In this document: positions 61,094 to 64,000 of the stretch, piece after piece
Position numbering within the stretch: the stretch's first letter is position 1
How the letters are laid out: each line of letters starts with the position of its first letter
NCBI GenBank assembly: GCA_964603785.1
Contig: CAZRWD010000001.1
Span: forward strand, 310,001-374,000
Source of the DNA: CAZRWD01 sp964603785
GTDB lineage: Bacteria > Fermentibacterota > Fermentibacteria > Fermentibacterales > Fermentibacteraceae
Direction: 5' to 3'
Length of the DNA stretch: 64,000 nt
Notes under the pieces: generated by a model
What the model was told of the DNA's origin: nothing
Databases searched by the model: none
Seen by the model: the letters and a program-made list of their open reading frames with translations, nothing else
Program-made: the position numbers and the translations under genes

Positions 61094-61717
61094 ATGAAGA
61101 GGATCGCCGTTCTCGCATCCGGCAGGGGGAGCAACTTCGAGGCCCTCTGCAGGGCGGACCTGGGCAGCGCCTCGGTGGTCCTCCTGCTCTCCGACAGGGA
61201 GGACGCCCCCGTGCTCCGGAGGGCGGAGGAGCTGGGCGTCGAACGGGCCTTCCTGGACCCGGGCGCCGGGAGGTCGACCCTGACCAGGGAGCGCGAGTCG
61301 GCATGGGCCGACCTCCTCGAGGCCGGGCGGATCGACCTGGTCTGCCTCGCGGGATTCATGAGGATACTCAGGGGTCCCGTCCTCGAGAGGTTCGCCGGGA
61401 GGATACTGAACGTCCACCCGTCGCTCCTGCCGGCCTTCGCCGGGCTTCATGCGCAGCAGCGCGCGTTCGAGTACGGGGTGCGGGTCAGCGGCTGCACGGT
61501 CCACTACGTCGATGCGGGGATGGATACCGGCCCCATAGTCCTGCAGTCGGCGGTCGAGGTTCTGGGGAGCGATACCGCCGAGACCCTGTCCGGCCGCATC
61601 CTCGAGGAGGAGCACAGGATCTACCCCCTCGCCGTCAGGATGCACTGCGAGGGCAGGCTCAGCGTCTCGGGAAGGGTGGTCCGGATCTCGGGGGAGGGCC
61701 CGGGACCGGTCTCCTGA
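61094..61717 (+). CDS. purN: Phosphoribosylglycinamide formyltransferase
   Basis: A 207-residue GART. It shows VLASGRGSNFEAL, the catalytic NVHPSLLPAFAG, GCTVHYVDAGMDTGPIVLQ and the asparagine-histidine-aspartate catalytic set. It transfers a formyl group from 10-formyl-THF in purine synthesis. The ATG at 61094 comes one base after the barrel gene stop. A candidate -10 TATATT (61738-61743) for the next gene lies just beyond it. Confidence 0.93.
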   Translation: MKRIAVLASGRGSNFEALCRADLGSASVVLLLSDREDAPVLRRAEELGVERAFLDPGAGRSTLTRERESAWADLLEAGRIDLVCLAGFMRILRGPVLERFAGRILNVHPSLLPAFAGLHAQQRAFEYGVRVSGCTVHYVDAGMDTGPIVLQSAVEVLGSDTAETLSGRILEEEHRIYPLAVRMHCEGRLSVSGRVVRISGEGPGPVS

Positions 61718-61783
61718 CGGGACAGCCCTCCCGGTCCTATATTCACGGACAGGCACCAGGCCGCAACAAACAGGGAGAGTCAC

Positions 61784-62713
61784 TTGGTCCAGACCTGCCT
61801 CGTCTGGCTGGCGGTGTTCACCACCTCGTCCGATCCTTCGGCCGCAGGTCCCGTCTACCGCCTGTCGGTCGACGGAACGCCCCTCCACGAGGACCGCATG
61901 TCCTTCATGGTCGAGCCCGGCGGCACGCTCCTGCTGGAGTGCGACGGCGAGGTCTCGTGGAGCTTCTCCGCGGGGGATCCCTCGTCCGTCTCGGGCTCAT
62001 CGGCGACCTGGACCGCGCCCCGCGGGCACGGCGTCTTCGACCTGACCGTCTCCTCCGACCGGGGAGTGCAGGGATACACCATCCTGATCCCGGTGGAGAG
62101 CTGCCGCTGGAGAACCCCCACCCTGAACTCCTTCCCCATCGGCTACTACGGTGACGGCAACACGAGGGAGCACATCCCGGGCTCCTTCGTCGAGCTGGAC
62201 AGGGCCTCCTCCGGTGCCCGCCTCTCGACGCACCTCGTGCTCGGGGAGTTCCTCGGCCACATCGAGGGGGAGTACCCGCAGTACATCGTTCTCGACCTGG
62301 CGCTGGTCGACAAGCTCGAAGCCCTGCTCGCCGAGATCGCCCCCTCCTACCCCGAGCCTCTCGACATACACGTGATGAGCGGTTTCAGGACCCCGGCGTA
62401 CAACAGGGACATAGGGAACGAGACGGACTTCAGCATGCACCTCTACGGAAAGGCCGCCGACATCTGGGTCGAGGGCTTCCCCCCCAACAACCTCATGGAC
62501 GACATCGACAGGAACAAGCGGATCGACTTCTCCGACGGCGAGATGCTCGTGGATGCCGTCAGGAGGATCGAGGCCGGGGGATCGGTGTCGGTCGGGGGCA
62601 CGGCCTCCTACAGGTGGACGCCGCAGCACGGCCCCTTCGTCCACATAGACGTCAGGGGCAGGCCGGCCGTCTGGCAGACCCAGAGGAACCTCGTGCCCGA
62701 TCCAGTCATATAG
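61784..62713 (+). CDS. Exported M15-like peptidase (YcbK/DUF882-like)
   Basis: A 309-residue protein with a signal peptide and an Ig-like front domain (about residues 25-105). The C-terminal peptidase domain has FSMHLYGKAADIWV and FVHIDVRG, the zinc ligand pattern H-x6-D and H-x-D of family M15/DUF882. It probably trims peptidoglycan peptides. The TTG at 61784 has GGGAGAG four bases upstream. It is followed closely by an L,D-transpeptidase gene, forming a wall-editing pair. Confidence 0.82.
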   Translation: MVQTCLVWLAVFTTSSDPSAAGPVYRLSVDGTPLHEDRMSFMVEPGGTLLLECDGEVSWSFSAGDPSSVSGSSATWTAPRGHGVFDLTVSSDRGVQGYTILIPVESCRWRTPTLNSFPIGYYGDGNTREHIPGSFVELDRASSGARLSTHLVLGEFLGHIEGEYPQYIVLDLALVDKLEALLAEIAPSYPEPLDIHVMSGFRTPAYNRDIGNETDFSMHLYGKAADIWVEGFPPNNLMDDIDRNKRIDFSDGEMLVDAVRRIEAGGSVSVGGTASYRWTPQHGPFVHIDVRGRPAVWQTQRNLVPDPVI

Positions 62714-62730
62714 CACCGGAGGATCGACAT

Positions 62731-63510
62731 TTGGACGAATCCAGAACACCGTTCGCCATAGTCGCCGTATCCCTGGCCGTGTCGCTCCTGGCCCTGGCGC
62801 ACACCTCCCTCGAGCTGCGGGGCGAGCGCGAGCGGATGCGGACGCTCGTCGCCGAGGCCGGGCGGGCTGTGGCGGAGCGTGACACCATTGCGGCGGCCAA
62901 CGCCCTCCTGCTCCAGTCCGCGGATTCGGCCGCCTACTACCGCGACCTGGCCGTCTCCCTCCGCACCCGCCTGGCCGCGGACAGCATGTCCCGGACCTAC
63001 GATGACTACTACCTGCTCATCGACACGGGCCAGAACCGGTTCCACCTCAGGAGGGGCGACCTGCTGGTCAGGAGCGGGTACTGCGGCACGGGCAAGGGCT
63101 GGACGTCCAACGCCCTGGGCCAGACCTGGGACTTCAGCACCCCCAGGGGGCTCAGGTACGTCGAGCGTACCGGCGAGAATCCCTACTGGTACAGGCCCGA
63201 CTGGTACTGGCTCGAGATGAACATGCGGCCCCCCTCCGACGACCAGGTCGTCGTCATCCCCCAGGACCTGAGCTATTCCGAGCAGATCGCCTACTACAAC
63301 GATTCGCTGACATCCTCCGAGCGCGTCTACGTGAGGGCGGTGCCGGGCGTCCTGGGTTCCTACAAGATCGACCTCGGCGGCGGCGTGCTCCTGCACTACG
63401 GATCCGGCAGGGGCAGCAACGTCAGCCACGGATGCATAAGACTCGGCTCGGCAGACCTGGAGGCCCTCTACAGGACGCTCCCGCTGGGAGCCCCGGTCCT
63501 CATCTACTGA
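62731..63510 (+). CDS. L,D-transpeptidase (YkuD family)
   Basis: A 259-residue protein. The N-terminus has one membrane helix and a coiled-coil-like helix (residues 30-85). The YkuD catalytic domain follows, with HYGSGRGSNVSHGCIRL, where C235 is the nucleophile and H233 its partner. It would make 3-3 cross-links or attach proteins to peptidoglycan. TTG at 62731 is preceded by GGAGG. The stop TGA overlaps the next start by one base. Confidence 0.88.
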   Translation: MDESRTPFAIVAVSLAVSLLALAHTSLELRGERERMRTLVAEAGRAVAERDTIAAANALLLQSADSAAYYRDLAVSLRTRLAADSMSRTYDDYYLLIDTGQNRFHLRRGDLLVRSGYCGTGKGWTSNALGQTWDFSTPRGLRYVERTGENPYWYRPDWYWLEMNMRPPSDDQVVVIPQDLSYSEQIAYYNDSLTSSERVYVRAVPGVLGSYKIDLGGGVLLHYGSGRGSNVSHGCIRLGSADLEALYRTLPLGAPVLIY

Positions 63511-64000
63511 TGGGAAGGACGCACGGGGAGGGAGCGGCGTCCGAGGGCGCGGGGCGCAGGTCCCTGCCGGGGGATGCGGTGGTGTACGCCGTGCTCCTGC
63601 TCATGTCCGCCGCCGCCCTCCTCCTCTCGACGGGGGAGGGCGGTCCCGGGCGCGGGGAGGACGGCGAAGGCGAGCCCGCCGCCGGCTCCGTGACAGTCCC
63701 CCCCCTCTGGGAGTCCGAGCTGTGCCCGCTGCCGTCCACCTGGCTCCAGCCGAGGAACAGCAGCGCCGGGACCGGCGTCTGGGGTCCCGATGTGACGGCC
63801 CCGCTGGACACCCTCTGGCGCCTGCGCTCCGGCTTCGAGTTCTTCGGGGCGCCTGCGCTCTGCGACTCGGTCCTCTATCTCGGTGGGAACGACGGCCGCT
63901 TCCTGGCAGTCGACGCCGGCAGCGGCTCCGTGCTCTGGACGTACAACACCGCCTGCGGGATCTGCGGCGAGCCGGCCGTGACCGGAACCACGGTCTTCTT
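63510..64000 (+). CDS. PQQ-repeat/beta-propeller membrane-anchored protein (3' truncated by window)
   Basis: An open frame runs to the end of the window; 163 complete codons are visible. It begins MGRTHGEGAASEG, has a membrane segment (VVYAVLLLMSAAALLL), and then repeats of the PQQ-propeller type, for example LYLGGNDGRFLAVDAGSGSV and LWTYNTACG. Its start overlaps the L,D-transpeptidase stop (TGATG). The rest of the protein and any catalytic role lie outside the window. Confidence 0.7.
   Translation, partial: MGRTHGEGAASEGAGRRSLPGDAVVYAVLLLMSAAALLLSTGEGGPGRGEDGEGEPAAGSVTVPPLWESELCPLPSTWLQPRNSSAGTGVWGPDVTAPLDTLWRLRSGFEFFGAPALCDSVLYLGGNDGRFLAVDAGSGSVLWTYNTACGICGEPAVTGTTVF

Noticed and set aside
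1..64000. Prophage, insertion sequences, integrases or defence islands
   Set aside because: No transposase, integrase, phage structural gene, restriction enzyme or Cas protein was recognised anywhere, and gene style is uniform across the window.

Overview
The window is 64 kb of visibly GC-rich bacterial DNA, packed with genes and with no mobile element, phage, CRISPR array or rRNA operon. Arginine is often AGG, and GTG and TTG starts are common. Genes in a run are usually joined by ATGA or GTGA overlaps. The organism is diderm: it has lipid A/Kdo/heptose genes, beta-barrel proteins and lipoproteins. Several exported proteins end in type IX secretion (T9SS) type A-like C-terminal domains, and a PorV/PorQ-like barrel is present. 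This points to the FCB superphylum, most plausibly a GC-rich candidate phylum such as Fermentibacterota. That placement is inferred from gene content, not from a marker tree.

Layout. 1-3.5 kb: the end of miaB, a heptosyltransferase-like gene, and xseB/xseA on the minus strand. 3.9-8.4 kb: a uridine kinase-like protein, an exported M1 peptidase, an unusual exported ferredoxin and a SpoU methyltransferase. 8.4-11.9 kb: a short ComEC, then a minus-strand sugar operon with an epimerase and gmhB. 12.0-21.0 kb: a plus-strand envelope operon (ddl, a threonine aldolase, a Gfo/Idh oxidoreductase, lpxB, a fused acyltransferase-Kdo transferase, lpxK, nadB, an NlpC/P60 lipoprotein). 21.1-24.5 kb: a minus-strand operon lipM-lipA-dusB-lipoprotein. 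24.5-36.6 kb: a PorV-like barrel, surE, a pair of transglutaminase-like proteins, a membrane glycosyltransferase, murJ, uvrC, a cupin, mscS and an NYN-LOTUS protein. 36.6-47.4 kb: corA, a cyclase-ATPase-TPR giant, a C25 peptidase, rubrerythrin, a beta-propeller protein and an arylsulfotransferase-like lipoprotein. 47.5-53.8 kb: tRNA-Leu(UAA), mutL, miaA, a ParB-like TPR protein, an Ig-like lipoprotein and a ferredoxin-nitroreductase. 53.8-64 kb: a DUF5916-like barrel, a polysaccharide deacetylase, lipoproteins, pgi, a barrel protein, purN, an M15 peptidase, an L,D-transpeptidase and the start of a PQQ-repeat protein.

Themes. (1) Outer-membrane and peptidoglycan building: ddl, murJ, lpxB, kdtA, lpxK, heptose genes, NlpC/P60, M15 and L,D-transpeptidase. 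(2) Export of peptidases and other cargo by a T9SS-like route. (3) tRNA modification: miaB, miaA, dusB and a SpoU enzyme. The tRNA-Leu(UAA) encoded here carries the A36-A37-A38 run that MiaA recognises. (4) DNA repair: xseAB, uvrC and mutL. No complete new defence or biosynthetic system was found. The most unusual items are the exported ferredoxin with a sorting-like tail, the acyltransferase-KdtA fusion, the ParB-like TPR protein with a degenerate CTP motif, and a transglutaminase homologue whose catalytic cysteine is replaced.
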